From Pseudomonas quercus (GTDB taxonomy: Bacteria; Pseudomonadota; Gammaproteobacteria; Pseudomonadales; Pseudomonadaceae): DNA of 64,000 nucleotides. Shown in pieces: positions 1 through 8,479 of this stretch. Positions within the stretch are counted from its first letter, which is position 1; each line of letters starts with the position of its first letter. The notes below the pieces were generated by a model that saw only the letters and a list, made by a program, of their open reading frames with translations, was not told the DNA's origin and did no database searches. Location: positions 1 to 64,000 of the forward strand of contig NZ_JAAVJI010000013.1 in assembly GCF_012033695.1 (NCBI RefSeq), in the 5' to 3' direction. A program made the translations under genes and the position numbers.

Positions 1-82
1 AGCTCCCGTGCTGCCGCTCGACTTGCATGTGTTAGGCCTGCCGCCAGCGTTCAATCTGAGCCATGATCAAACTCTTCAGTTC
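1..82 (-). rRNA. rrs: 16S ribosomal RNA, 5' end only (runs off the left edge)
   Basis: Read on the minus strand, the sequence starts with GAACTGAAGAGTTTGATC and continues with the conserved 5' region of bacterial 16S rRNA, including the 27F primer-site region and the GGCGGCAGGCCTAACACATG block. Only about the first 82 nt lie in the window. The precursor leader and promoters follow upstream at 83-576, so this is the head of a leftward rrn operon. The mature 5' end at 82 is placed by family knowledge. Confidence 0.97.
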
Positions 83-247
83 AATACTGCTTGGGTTTTG
101 AGAAAACCCTAAACTTGGCTCAGCAATCGCAAGACTTCCCGAAGGAAGCCACTCATTCGAATTTCTTCGTTGAGTTACTTGTGATGCCGATAATCATTGT
201 GACAATCAGTCCAACTCACAAGCACCCACACGAATTGCTTGATTCAT

Positions 248-260
248 TTGTTAAAGAGCG
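248..260 (-). promoter_or_regulatory. boxA antitermination site in the rRNA leader
   Basis: On the minus strand this reads CGCTCTTTAACAA, nearly identical to the E. coli rrn boxA (TGCTCTTTAACAA). It lies between the proximal rRNA promoter and the 16S 5' end, where the NusB/NusE antitermination complex is expected to load on the leader RNA. The rest of the leader (83-247) would form the 5' half of the 16S processing stalk, whose partner is outside the window. Confidence 0.85.
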
Positions 261-294
261 GTAGTTGAAGTGTTTCGCTTCAACCGAGGCGCGC

Positions 295-322
295 ATTCTA
301 CGCTGCCTGTACATCCTGTCAA
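295..322 (-). promoter_or_regulatory. rRNA promoter, proximal of three
   Basis: On the minus strand there is a perfect -35 TTGACA (317-322), a 16-bp spacer and a -10 TAGAAT (295-300), followed at once by a GC-rich discriminator (GCGCGCC). That arrangement is typical of strong, stringently controlled rRNA promoters. Confidence 0.85.
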
Positions 323-406
323 GCGTTTATTTTGCGAAGTTTTCAGAATTTCTCGTTCAACTTCAAACACTTGACCGCTTCACCAACCTCTCGAAGCGGG
401 AGGCGA

Positions 407-434
407 ATTCTACAGCGTTACAACCTGCTGTCAA
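407..434 (-). promoter_or_regulatory. rRNA promoter, middle of three
   Basis: On the minus strand, TTGACA (429-434), a 16-bp spacer and TAGAAT (407-412) repeat the geometry of the proximal promoter, with a GC-containing discriminator (TCGCCTCCCGC) behind it. Confidence 0.82.
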
Positions 435-548
435 CTTCCTTTTTCACCGCATCCGATCCGGAGAACGAAGCACTTCCAGCACCGTTGAAACTGTAAACCC
501 TTGATTCTCAAGAAGTTTGCCGTTCCGTTGTCGCTGGAAGTGGGGCGC

Positions 549-576
549 ATTATAAGGGGATTCGAGAGGGCGTCAA
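549..576 (-). promoter_or_regulatory. rRNA promoter, distal of three
   Basis: On the minus strand, TTGACG (571-576), a 16-bp spacer and a perfect TATAAT (549-554) are followed by GCGCCCC. It sits just beyond the tyrS stop codon, so tyrS transcription may also read into the rRNA operon. No clear tyrS terminator was seen. Confidence 0.82.
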
Positions 577-593
577 CACCTTTCTCAAAAAAC

Positions 594-1793
594 TTATTCC
601 GCGTTGAGTGTAATGCGGGCAAAGGCCTTTTTACCTGCCTGGCAAACATGGACCGCCCCTACTTCAAACATGAACGTGCGATCAATCACTTCGCCGTCAA
701 TGCGCACACTACCAGCGCCTAGCAGATCCCGCGCAGCCGCTGCGTTCTTCACTAGGCCAGCCTGGTTCAATACTGCAGCAATTGGCATGGCTTGGGCGGC
801 AGACAGCACAACCTCCGGCAGGTCTTCTGGCAACTCGCCCTCTTTCATACGGTTGCCTGCGCCACGGTGCGCATTGGCAGCCGCTTCTTCACCGTGGAAG
901 CGCGCAATGATTTCTTCAGCCAGCTTGATCTTGATGTCGCGTGGGTTGGCGCCCGCCGCCACGTCAGCCTTGAAGGCCTCAATTTCAGCCATGGAGCGGA
1001 AGCTCAGCAGCTCGAAGTAGCGCCACATCAACGTGTCGGGGATCGACAGCAGCTTGCTGTACATCACACCGGGTGCTTCCTGGATGCCTATATAGTTACC
1101 CAAGGATTTGGACATCTTCTTGACCCCGTCCAACCCTTCAAGCAACGGCATGGTCACGATGTTCTGGGCTTCTTGCCCGTAGCTGCGCTGAAGCTCGCGC
1201 CCCATCAGCAGGTTGAATTTCTGGTCCGTCCCGCCCAGCTCTACATCTGCACGCAAAGCGACCGAGTCATAGCCTTGAACCAGCGGGTACAGGAATTCGT
1301 GAATCGCGATGGGCTGGCTGGTGCTGTAGCGCTTCTGGAAATCATCGCGCTCCAGCATACGGGCCACTGTGTACTGGGAAGTCAGACGAATAAAGTCTGC
1401 CGGTCCCATCTGGTCCATCCAGGTTGAGTTGAAGGCAACCTCGGTACGTGCCGGGTCCAGGATCTTGAACACCTGCGTTTTATAGGTTTCAGCGTTCTCG
1501 AGCACTTGCTCGCGCGTCAGCGGGGGCCGGGTAGCACTCTTGCCACTGGGGTCGCCGATCATCCCGGTGAAGTCTCCTATAAGGAAGATCACCTGATGCC
1601 CCAGCTCCTGGAACTGGCGCAGCTTGTTGATCAATACCGTATGCCCCAGGTGCAGGTCTGGCGCCGTTGGGTCGAAACCTGCCTTGATGCGCAAGGGTTG
1701 CCCACGCTTCAGCTTTTCGATCAGCTCGGCTTCAACCAATACCTCTTCCGCGCCGCGCTTGATCAGCGCGAGCTGCTCCTCAACAGAATGCAT
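594..1793 (-). CDS. tyrS: Tyrosyl-tRNA synthetase
   Basis: This enzyme charges tRNA-Tyr with tyrosine in the cytoplasm, using ATP. The 399-residue product is the usual length for the Pseudomonas enzyme. The class I HIGH-type motif appears as HLGHT near residue 50, the KMSKS motif as KKMSKS near residue 230, and the C-terminal S4-like RNA-binding domain spans roughly residues 335-395. An upstream in-frame start would add four residues, but the start MHSVEEQLAL matches the family start as I remember it. The gene reads toward the rRNA promoters and is divergent from the M23 peptidase gene. Confidence 0.97.
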   Translation of the reverse strand: MHSVEEQLALIKRGAEEVLVEAELIEKLKRGQPLRIKAGFDPTAPDLHLGHTVLINKLRQFQELGHQVIFLIGDFTGMIGDPSGKSATRPPLTREQVLENAETYKTQVFKILDPARTEVAFNSTWMDQMGPADFIRLTSQYTVARMLERDDFQKRYSTSQPIAIHEFLYPLVQGYDSVALRADVELGGTDQKFNLLMGRELQRSYGQEAQNIVTMPLLEGLDGVKKMSKSLGNYIGIQEAPGVMYSKLLSIPDTLMWRYFELLSFRSMAEIEAFKADVAAGANPRDIKIKLAEEIIARFHGEEAAANAHRGAGNRMKEGELPEDLPEVVLSAAQAMPIAAVLNQAGLVKNAAAARDLLGAGSVRIDGEVIDRTFMFEVGAVHVCQAGKKAFARITLNAE

Positions 1794-2010
1794 GTAACGC
1801 CCCACCGGCTGCGATTAACAAACGCCCAACATACAAGATCACCCGAACAAACCCAAGCAGTGCGGCGATGTGACTCCGCCCTGCGGCCGAAGCGTCTGGG
1901 AAAGCTTGCCTCAGGGATGAATTGGTTATATTTTAGGCAGTTATTTCATATTCATCATGTCATTCATCTTTTCCAATTCATTTTCATTACTATTTAAAAA
2001 GCCAAAAACT

Positions 2011-3423
2011 ATGACCGACGCACCCTCCAAAGCGCCGCCCTTCTACCCCAAAACGCACCTGCTGGCCGCTAGCGGCATTGCCGCCCTGCTCAGCCTGGCC
2101 TTGCTGGTATTCCCTTCCGCCGACGTTGAAGCCAAGAAAACATCCCTGGCCATAGACCTTGAGCCGCCTGCCCAAACATTCCAGGAACAGAGCCTGAACA
2201 CACCAGCGGCAGACGCTGGAAACGAGCCCTCCCCTTTCGCTCAAATAGAGGGTGAAGAGGACGATGCACCTGTTGCTGCCGTTGACGCACCTGCACCGGC
2301 GGTAGCCGTGGCACCTGCCCAATTGCACCGCCAGGTTGTGGTTGGAAAAGGTGACACACTTTCCGGGCTATTCGAAAAGGTGGGGCTGTCTTCGAGTGAG
2401 GTTCAATCAGCCCTGGACAGCGACAAGCAGGCCAAGCAATTTACCCACCTCAAGAAAGGGCAGGTACTTGAGTTTGAGCTAACCCCTGAAGGCAACCTGC
2501 AAACCCTGCACACCAAACTGTCGAAATTGGAATCCATCCGCCTTGAGCGTGACAGCGCGGGCAGCTTTGCCTTCCAGCGTGATGTGCAAACGCCAGTGAT
2601 ACGTGCGGCCTATGTGCACGGCACCATCACCAGTTCGCTGTCAGCATCAGCGCAGCGCGCCGGCCTTTCCCATGCCCAGATCATGGACCTTGCCAGCATC
2701 TTTGGCTATGACGTGGACTTCGCCCAGGACATTCACCCTGGGGATCAATTCGACGTGGTGTACGAGCAGCGCGTGCTCAATGGCAAGGTGATTGGGACTG
2801 GCAATGTGTTGTCTGCACGCTTCGTCAACCGCGGCAAGGTGTACACCGCGGTGCGCTATACCAGCAAGCAGGGCAATACCAATTACTACACCGCCGATGG
2901 GAACAGCATGCGCAAGGCCTTCGTGCGTTCGCCTGTGGATTTCGCACGAATCAGCTCGCGCTTCTCAGGTGGCCGCAAGCATCCCATCCTGAACAAGATC
3001 CGTGCGCACCAAGGCGTGGACTACGCTGCCCCCCGGGGCACGCCGATCAAGGCCACAGGTGACGGCAAGGTATTGCTCGCCGGGCGAAAAGGCGGCTACG
3101 GCAATACCGTGATTATCCAGCACGGCAACACCTACCGCACCCTTTACGGCCATATGCAGGGCTTTGCCAAAGGCATCCGCGATGGCAGCGCAGTCAAACA
3201 GGGCCAGGTCATTGGCTATATCGGCACAACCGGCCTGTCCACAGGCCCGCATGTGCACTATGAGTTCCAGGTAAATGGCGTACACGTAGACCCCTTGGGA
3301 CAGAAGCTGCCCATGGCTGAGCCCATCGCTCGTAACGAACGCCAGCGTTTCCTGCAGACTGCACAACCGCTGATGGCACGGATGGATCAGGAGCGCTCCA
3401 CCCTGGTTGCGAGCAAACGCTGA
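2011..3423 (+). CDS. M23-family murein DD-endopeptidase (MepM-like)
   Basis: This is a predicted periplasmic zinc peptidase that cuts peptide cross-links in murein for cell growth. The 470-residue protein has an N-terminal hydrophobic anchor (about residues 12-30), an acidic low-complexity linker, a LysM/OapA-like region (about 105-190) and a C-terminal LytM/M23 domain. The M23 motifs are visible as HQGVDY near residue 330 and HVHYEF near 415. The start ATG at 2011 is chosen over an upstream in-frame ATG because the family begins MTDAPSK. The stop is followed within one base by anmK, so the two genes are probably cotranscribed and both serve cell-wall turnover. Confidence 0.93.
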   Translation: MTDAPSKAPPFYPKTHLLAASGIAALLSLALLVFPSADVEAKKTSLAIDLEPPAQTFQEQSLNTPAADAGNEPSPFAQIEGEEDDAPVAAVDAPAPAVAVAPAQLHRQVVVGKGDTLSGLFEKVGLSSSEVQSALDSDKQAKQFTHLKKGQVLEFELTPEGNLQTLHTKLSKLESIRLERDSAGSFAFQRDVQTPVIRAAYVHGTITSSLSASAQRAGLSHAQIMDLASIFGYDVDFAQDIHPGDQFDVVYEQRVLNGKVIGTGNVLSARFVNRGKVYTAVRYTSKQGNTNYYTADGNSMRKAFVRSPVDFARISSRFSGGRKHPILNKIRAHQGVDYAAPRGTPIKATGDGKVLLAGRKGGYGNTVIIQHGNTYRTLYGHMQGFAKGIRDGSAVKQGQVIGYIGTTGLSTGPHVHYEFQVNGVHVDPLGQKLPMAEPIARNERQRFLQTAQPLMARMDQERSTLVASKR

Positions 3424-3424
3424 T

Positions 3425-4516
3425 ATGGCGCTGTACGTTGGCGTAATGTCCGGGACCAGCCTCGACGGCCTGGACATCGCACTGGTCGAGCAAGGGCCGT
3501 CTACACGCCTGGTGGGGTCGCACTATGTCCCCCTACCGCCTGTATTACGGAGCGAATTGCTGTCGCTATGCGCCAGCGGTCAGGACGAAGTCGCTAGGGT
3601 TGCCCTGGCTGAAAACGCTTGGGCATCCCTGGCCGCCGAAGGGATTGCCCGTCTACTTCAAGGCCTGAACATTGCGCCGCAGCAAGTCCGTGCCATTGGC
3701 AGCCATGGCCAAACCATCCGCCACGAGCCAGCACGTGGCTTCACGGTTCAGATCGGCAACCCGGCCTTACTGGCCGAGCGCTGCGGCATCACGGTTGTTG
3801 CGGATTTCCGCCGTCGTGACGTGGCCGCCGGCGGCCAGGGCGCCCCTCTGGTACCGGCCTTCCATGAAGCGCTTTTCGGCCATCACGGCGAAGCCGTTGC
3901 CGTAGTGAACATTGGCGGCTTTTCCAACCTCAGCTTGATCTGCCCTGAACACCCCGTGAGCGGCTTCGACTGCGGGCCAGGCAATGTGCTGATGGATGCC
4001 TGGATACACGCCTGCAAAGGCGAATTGTATGACAGGAATGGGGACTGGGGCGCCAGTGGAACCGTCGATCAGCCTTTGCTGAGCACGTTCATGGCAGATC
4101 CCTTCTTCGCCACAAAAGGCCCCAAAAGCACAGGCCGGGAAGTGTTCAACCTGCCCTGGCTGAATACGCACCTGGCCCACCACCCTATGGTTGCGCCTCA
4201 TCATGTGCAGGCTACCCTGCTTGAGCTGACGGCACGCACTATCGCCGATGCCCTGCTCAAGGCGATGCCAGCCCCTGATGGCGTATTCGTTTGTGGCGGT
4301 GGCGCTCACAACACAGCGTTGATGGCTCGCCTGCAAGCGCTTATCCCCGGCGCTACCGTGGCCAGTACAGCGGCCTTGGCAGTTGACCCGGACTGGATGG
4401 AGGCCATGGCCTTTGCCTGGCTGGCCCATTGCTGCCTGGAACATATCCCAACCAACCGGCCTGCCGTGACTGGCGCCAAGGGCCTGCGCATACTGGGCGC
4501 CATCTATCCCGCCTGA
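3425..4516 (+). CDS. anmK: Anhydro-N-acetylmuramic acid kinase
   Basis: AnmK phosphorylates and opens 1,6-anhydro-MurNAc released from murein, giving MurNAc-6-phosphate for recycling. The 363-residue protein starts with the family signature GVMSGTSLDGLD. It also carries GSHGQT, DCGPGN and VCGGGAHN, the phosphate and sugar-kinase motifs of the family. The ATG at 3425 lies one base after the M23 peptidase stop, so translation is probably coupled. The later recycling enzymes AmgK and MurU are encoded at 19601-21294. Confidence 0.96.
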   Translation: MALYVGVMSGTSLDGLDIALVEQGPSTRLVGSHYVPLPPVLRSELLSLCASGQDEVARVALAENAWASLAAEGIARLLQGLNIAPQQVRAIGSHGQTIRHEPARGFTVQIGNPALLAERCGITVVADFRRRDVAAGGQGAPLVPAFHEALFGHHGEAVAVVNIGGFSNLSLICPEHPVSGFDCGPGNVLMDAWIHACKGELYDRNGDWGASGTVDQPLLSTFMADPFFATKGPKSTGREVFNLPWLNTHLAHHPMVAPHHVQATLLELTARTIADALLKAMPAPDGVFVCGGGAHNTALMARLQALIPGATVASTAALAVDPDWMEAMAFAWLAHCCLEHIPTNRPAVTGAKGLRILGAIYPA

Positions 4517-4520
4517 ACGA

Positions 4521-4546
4521 AAACGCCGCGACAGTGCGCGGCGTTT
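4521..4546. terminator. Bidirectional intrinsic terminator between anmK and erpA
   Basis: A perfect 10-bp inverted repeat (AAACGCCGCG / CGCGGCGTTT) with a 6-base loop lies between two convergent genes, with A/T runs at the ends. It can serve both strands. Confidence 0.85.
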
Positions 4547-4564
4547 ACAGGAACAGCCCAGGTT

Positions 4565-4915
4565 TTAGATCGAGAACGACTGCCCACACCCACACGTGGT
4601 GCTGGCATTAGGGTTGTTGATCACGAAACGCGACCCTTCCAACCCTTCCTGGTAATCCACTTCGGCGCCTGCCAGGTATTGGAAGCTCATGGGGTCTACC
4701 ACCAGGCTCACGCCCTCGCGCTCAACGATCGTGTCGTCGTCAGCGATATCTTCATCGAAGGTAAAGCCATACTGGAACCCCGAGCAGCCACCACCGGTTA
4801 CGAATACTCGAAGCTTGAGGCGGTCATTGCCCTCTTCATCAACCAGGGTTTTCACCTTATGGGCGGCACCCTGAGTGAACTGCAAAACCGTGGGGGTGAA
4901 GGTTTCAACGCTCAT
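4565..4915 (-). CDS. erpA: Iron-sulfur cluster insertion protein ErpA
   Basis: ErpA is an A-type carrier that delivers Fe-S clusters to apoproteins, including IspG/IspH in the isoprenoid pathway. The 116-residue product has the family length and the three cluster-binding cysteines in GGGCSGF (about residue 44) and the C-terminal CGCG. It lies upstream of nothing obvious in its own direction and converges on anmK across a shared terminator. Confidence 0.97.
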   Translation of the reverse strand: MSVETFTPTVLQFTQGAAHKVKTLVDEEGNDRLKLRVFVTGGGCSGFQYGFTFDEDIADDDTIVEREGVSLVVDPMSFQYLAGAEVDYQEGLEGSRFVINNPNASTTCGCGQSFSI

Positions 4916-5033
4916 GCTGACTCTCCCGGCGCACGCCGAACTTTAATGCGAAAGGCGGCCATTATCCGCTTTCCTGAGCAAATTGGTCAACAATTGTGCA
5001 GGGGTCGGACAAGGGCACAGCCTTACGCACGGC

Positions 5034-6068
5034 TCAGGGCATCAGGCCTGCATGAGCCAACCCAAGCCGTTCGTTCAAACCAAACATGATGTTCAGGTTC
5101 TGCACGGCCTGGCCGGAAGCACCCTTCACCAGGTTATCGATCACCGACAGCACCACGACCAGGTCGCCGCCCTGGGGACGATGCACTGCCATGCGGCACA
5201 CGTTGGCGCCACGCACAGAGCGCGTTTCCGGATGGCTGCCAGCAGGCATCACATCCACGAAGGGCTCGTTGGCATAACGTTGCTCGTAAAGCGCCTGCAA
5301 ATCAACGGAATGGTCGGTAACCGTTGCATAAAGCGTGGCATGAATACCCCGGATCATAGGGGTAAGGTGCGGAACGAAGGTCAACCCGATGTCACCACCG
5401 CTCGCTTTGCGCAACCCTTGGCTGATCTCTGGCAGGTGGCGATGCCCCTTCACGCCATAGGCTTTCATGCTCTCGCCCGCCTCGCAGAACAGTGAACCCA
5501 CGCTCGCGCCTCGGCCGGCACCACTGACGCCCGATTTGCAATCGGCAATCAGGCGCGACGTATCGGCCAGGCCGGCTTCAAGTAGCGGCAGCAGGCCCAA
5601 CTGGGCAGCAGTGGGGTAGCAACCGGGAACGGCGATCAAGCGGGCCGAGCGAATGCGCTCGCGGTTTACCTCGGGCAGGCCATACACCGCTTCACTCAGC
5701 AACTCAGGCGCACCGTGGGGCTGGCCATACCAGCGCGCCCACTCATCGGCGTCCTCAAGGCGGAAGTCAGCAGACAAGTCGATCACCCGGGTGCCTGCAG
5801 CCAGCAGTTCACCTGCCAGCGAATGGGCAACACCATGAGGCGTTGCAAAGAAGACCACATCGCAGGCGCCCAGGGTAGCGGTGTCTGGCACACTGAAGGT
5901 GAGGTTGTCATAGTGTCCACGCAGGTTGGGGTACATGTCGGCCACCGATACGCCGGCTTCCGATCGGGACGTGATGATCGCGACTTCAGCCTCCGGATGC
6001 TGCGCCAGCAAGCGCAACAGTTCGACACCGGTATACCCCGTGCCGCCAACGATACCGACCTTGACCAT
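5034..6068 (-). CDS. argC: N-acetyl-gamma-glutamyl-phosphate reductase
   Basis: ArgC reduces N-acetylglutamyl-5-phosphate with NADPH, the third step of arginine synthesis. The 344-residue protein opens with the Rossmann motif GIVGGTGYTG, has the catalytic cysteine in VPGCYPT (near residue 150) and the FVPHLTPM motif in the C-terminal half. About 118 bp separate it from erpA. It is divergent from hemJ. Confidence 0.97.
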   Translation of the reverse strand: MVKVGIVGGTGYTGVELLRLLAQHPEAEVAIITSRSEAGVSVADMYPNLRGHYDNLTFSVPDTATLGACDVVFFATPHGVAHSLAGELLAAGTRVIDLSADFRLEDADEWARWYGQPHGAPELLSEAVYGLPEVNRERIRSARLIAVPGCYPTAAQLGLLPLLEAGLADTSRLIADCKSGVSGAGRGASVGSLFCEAGESMKAYGVKGHRHLPEISQGLRKASGGDIGLTFVPHLTPMIRGIHATLYATVTDHSVDLQALYEQRYANEPFVDVMPAGSHPETRSVRGANVCRMAVHRPQGGDLVVVLSVIDNLVKGASGQAVQNLNIMFGLNERLGLAHAGLMP

Positions 6069-6187
6069 CTAGCTGCCCACCCTGAACGTGCAATTGGAAA
6101 GCCCCGATGATAGGGGTGTGTGCCGTTGGCCACAACCGCCAGGGTGCTCTACTATCGAGCCGTCCTAACCCGTGGGAAGCCCCTTAC

Positions 6188-6613
6188 ATGCTCTATCTCT
6201 GGATCAAAGCCCTGCACATCGTCAGCCTGGTGTGCTGGTTTGCAGCGCTCTTCTACCTGCCTCGGCTGTTCGTGTATCACGCCATGAGCGAGGATGCGCC
6301 CAGCCGGGAGCGCTTCGTGATCATGGAACGCAAACTCTACCGGGGTATCATGACCCCCTCCATGCTGCTGACACTGATCTTCGGTGCCTGGCTGGTGTAC
6401 CTGAACCCAAGCTGGATGAGCATGGGATGGTTGCATGCCAAGATTGCACTGGTGGTGTTGCTGATTGGCTATCACCACGTGTGCGGTGCTCACCGCAAAC
6501 GCTTCGAGCGCAACGAAAGCCGACACAGCCATAAATTCTACCGCTTCTTTAATGAAGTGCCCGTTGTGCTACTGCTGCTTATCGTGTCGCTCGCCGTGGT
6601 GAAGCCGTTCTGA
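6188..6613 (+). CDS. hemJ: Protoporphyrinogen IX oxidase, HemJ family
   Basis: HemJ is the membrane protoporphyrinogen IX oxidase of many Gram-negative bacteria that lack HemY, acting late in heme synthesis. The 141-residue protein has about four hydrophobic segments. The conserved histidine is in ALHIVSLVCWFA near residue 10, and the loop YHHVCGAHRKRF lies near residue 95. The ATG at 6188 is chosen over an in-frame upstream start because the family begins MLYLWIKALHI. A terminator-like hairpin follows. Confidence 0.9.
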   Translation: MLYLWIKALHIVSLVCWFAALFYLPRLFVYHAMSEDAPSRERFVIMERKLYRGIMTPSMLLTLIFGAWLVYLNPSWMSMGWLHAKIALVVLLIGYHHVCGAHRKRFERNESRHSHKFYRFFNEVPVVLLLLIVSLAVVKPF

Positions 6614-6631
6614 AAAATGAGGTAAAACAAT

Positions 6632-6654
6632 GCCGAAGCGCAGGAGGCTTCGGC
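6632..6654 (+). terminator. Terminator-like hairpin after hemJ
   Basis: An 8-bp inverted repeat (GCCGAAGC / GCTTCGGC) with a 7-base loop begins 18 bases after the hemJ stop. The following tract is only weakly T-rich. Confidence 0.65.
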
Positions 6655-6698
6655 CCCTTATAGTTCGGATCCATTTTTGGCTATAAGGCTTGTTTCAT

Positions 6699-7193
6699 AT
6701 GAACCGCGACATCCCCACTCAAGACATACCCGCTCAAGTTGTGCCTCCCACCCTGTACGCCCCTGGTCGCATACTGGCTTTCAGCGGGCGCATCAATCGC
6801 CTCCGTTACTTGTGTTGGGGATCGTTGACAACCATTATCATGCTCTCCCTGTATTGGGTGATGCTTAACGCTAACGACTCTGCACTTGTCGTTTTCATCG
6901 TGCTTGTGCCTCTGACACTTGCCAACTTTGTGTTTGCCGCACGCCGTGCGATGGACTTCGGCTGGCCATGGTGGTCGGTTGGTGCTGCGTTCATCCCTAT
7001 TGCAGGCATAGCCTTCTCGCTATTTATTCTGTTTCGCCGTGGCACGGAAGGGGCCAATAAATATGGCCCTCCACCTGCACCAGCCACCAAGTGCAAGGTG
7101 CTGATAGTCGTTGCATCATTGATAGCCGCCTTCATTGGAGGCGCCATGCTGCCTTTCAGCGAGACTTTTCAAACTCTTGTTCAGTCGCTGTGA
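6699..7193 (+). CDS. DUF805 family membrane protein
   Basis: Small inner-membrane protein of unknown role. The 164-residue sequence has a short cytoplasmic N-terminus and the DUF805-type opening FSGRINRLRYLCWG (about residues 28-41). About four hydrophobic segments follow, with the RRAMDFGWP loop in the middle. The ATG at 6699 is chosen over a TTG nine bases upstream. Nothing in the neighbourhood reveals a function. Confidence 0.75.
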   Translation: MNRDIPTQDIPAQVVPPTLYAPGRILAFSGRINRLRYLCWGSLTTIIMLSLYWVMLNANDSALVVFIVLVPLTLANFVFAARRAMDFGWPWWSVGAAFIPIAGIAFSLFILFRRGTEGANKYGPPPAPATKCKVLIVVASLIAAFIGGAMLPFSETFQTLVQSL

Positions 7194-7253
7194 CAGCCCC
7201 AAGGCATAGGGATAAACTGCACCCCTCTTCACTCACTGTGCCTGTTTTTCTCT

Positions 7254-8027
7254 ATGCCTTCCTACGCTTTGGTAACCGGTGCCTCAAGCGGCCTTGGCCT
7301 GGCCCTTGCTGAAGCCCTGGCCCGCCGAGGGCGCAACCTGCTGTTGGTAGCGCGCTACCGCGAAGACCTGGAACCCATTGCCATCGAGTTCACCCAGCGC
7401 TTTGGGGTAGAGGTGCTGTTCAGGGCCTGCGACCTGAGCGAACCCCTGCGCTTGACCGGCTTCTTGCTGGAGCTGGAAGAAAGCGGGCAGCACATTGACC
7501 TGCTGGTGAACTGCGCGGCCTTGCGTTCACAAGGGCACTTCCTTGCCCAGGACTGGTTGCGCGAACAGGACCTGATCGAGCTGAACATGCTGGCCCTGGC
7601 TCGCCTGTGCCATGCCATCGGCAATAGCATGGCCGTTAACGGTGGTGGGCAGATCCTGAACGTTGCCTCTATAGCGGCGTTTCAGCCAGGCCCTTGGAGA
7701 AGCAGCTATGCTGCTAGCGCCACTTACGTGCTGCATTTGTCCGAAGGCCTGCGCGAGGAACTCAGGCAGAGCGGGGTAGACGTGTCGGTACTGTGCCCCG
7801 GCCCCTTGTGCACGGCAGGCACCCCCTCACGCGCTAGGCAGCGCAGCCGCTTTGCACTGCCCCCGGCAGAAGTCGCGCGCCAGGCAGTGCTGGCTTTGGA
7901 GCGAAACCGAGCGGTGATCATTCCAGGGTGGCGGGCACGCTGGGCAAGCCGTGCAGCCCGGCTGGCACCACGGTGGGTAGTACGCAAGGCCATGGCCCTG
8001 GTCAATAAGGCTTATACACGGCCATGA
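7254..8027 (+). CDS. Short-chain dehydrogenase/reductase-like protein lacking the catalytic lysine
   Basis: The 257-residue protein has the SDR cofactor motif TGASSGLG (about residues 8-15), the NAG-like NCAA segment and the catalytic serine region NVAS (about residue 138). The usual YxxxK active-site motif is here YAASA, followed by TYVLHLSEGL. The tyrosine is kept and the lysine is replaced by alanine (codon GCC). In classical SDRs that lysine positions NAD(P) and lowers the tyrosine pKa, so normal activity is doubtful. The substrate is unknown. It lies between the DUF805 gene and a HIT-protein gene. Confidence 0.85.
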   Translation: MPSYALVTGASSGLGLALAEALARRGRNLLLVARYREDLEPIAIEFTQRFGVEVLFRACDLSEPLRLTGFLLELEESGQHIDLLVNCAALRSQGHFLAQDWLREQDLIELNMLALARLCHAIGNSMAVNGGGQILNVASIAAFQPGPWRSSYAASATYVLHLSEGLREELRQSGVDVSVLCPGPLCTAGTPSRARQRSRFALPPAEVARQAVLALERNRAVIIPGWRARWASRAARLAPRWVVRKAMALVNKAYTRP

Positions 8028-8098
8028 CCAAAGAGGCTGGGCGTAACCGCCCCTAGGTGAGTACACTGGGGCACGCATGACAGTCAGGGAGAAACGCT

Positions 8099-8437
8099 GT
8101 GGACACGCTTTTCGACAAGATCATTCGCAGGGAAATACCAGCCAAGATCATTTATGAAGATGATCAGGTCATTGCCTTCCATGACATCGCGCCCCAGGCG
8201 CCGGTGCATTTCCTGGTAGTGCCGAAAAAGGCCATCGCTACCTTGGCCGACCTGGCGCAGGAAGATGTGCCGCTGGCTGGGCACATTCTGTACACCGCGC
8301 AGCGCCTGGCCAAGGAGCTGGGTTGCGAGAAAGGCTTCCGCGTAGTGATGAACTGCAATGAAGACGGTGGCCAGACGGTCTACCACATTCATCTTCATGT
8401 GCTAGGCCAGCGCCAGATGACCTGGCCGCCGGGCTGA
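8099..8437 (+). CDS. HIT-family nucleotide hydrolase (HinT-like)
   Basis: HIT proteins hydrolyse nucleoside phosphoramidates and related adenylated compounds. The 112-residue protein carries the histidine triad HIHLHV near residue 98 and the conserved N-terminal FDKIIRREIPAKIIYED. The start is a GTG at 8099 preceded by GGGAG. The next gene is coq7. Confidence 0.93.
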   Translation: MDTLFDKIIRREIPAKIIYEDDQVIAFHDIAPQAPVHFLVVPKKAIATLADLAQEDVPLAGHILYTAQRLAKELGCEKGFRVVMNCNEDGGQTVYHIHLHVLGQRQMTWPPG

Positions 8438-8479
8438 TGCTTTTGCCTGTTTCGCTTTTCATGTTCCCAGGAGGTATTC

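Noticed and set aside
4764..4790. GGAACC followed by CCACC inside erpA as another hrp box
   Set aside because: The spacing is about 8 bases, far from 15-16, and it lies within a coding region.
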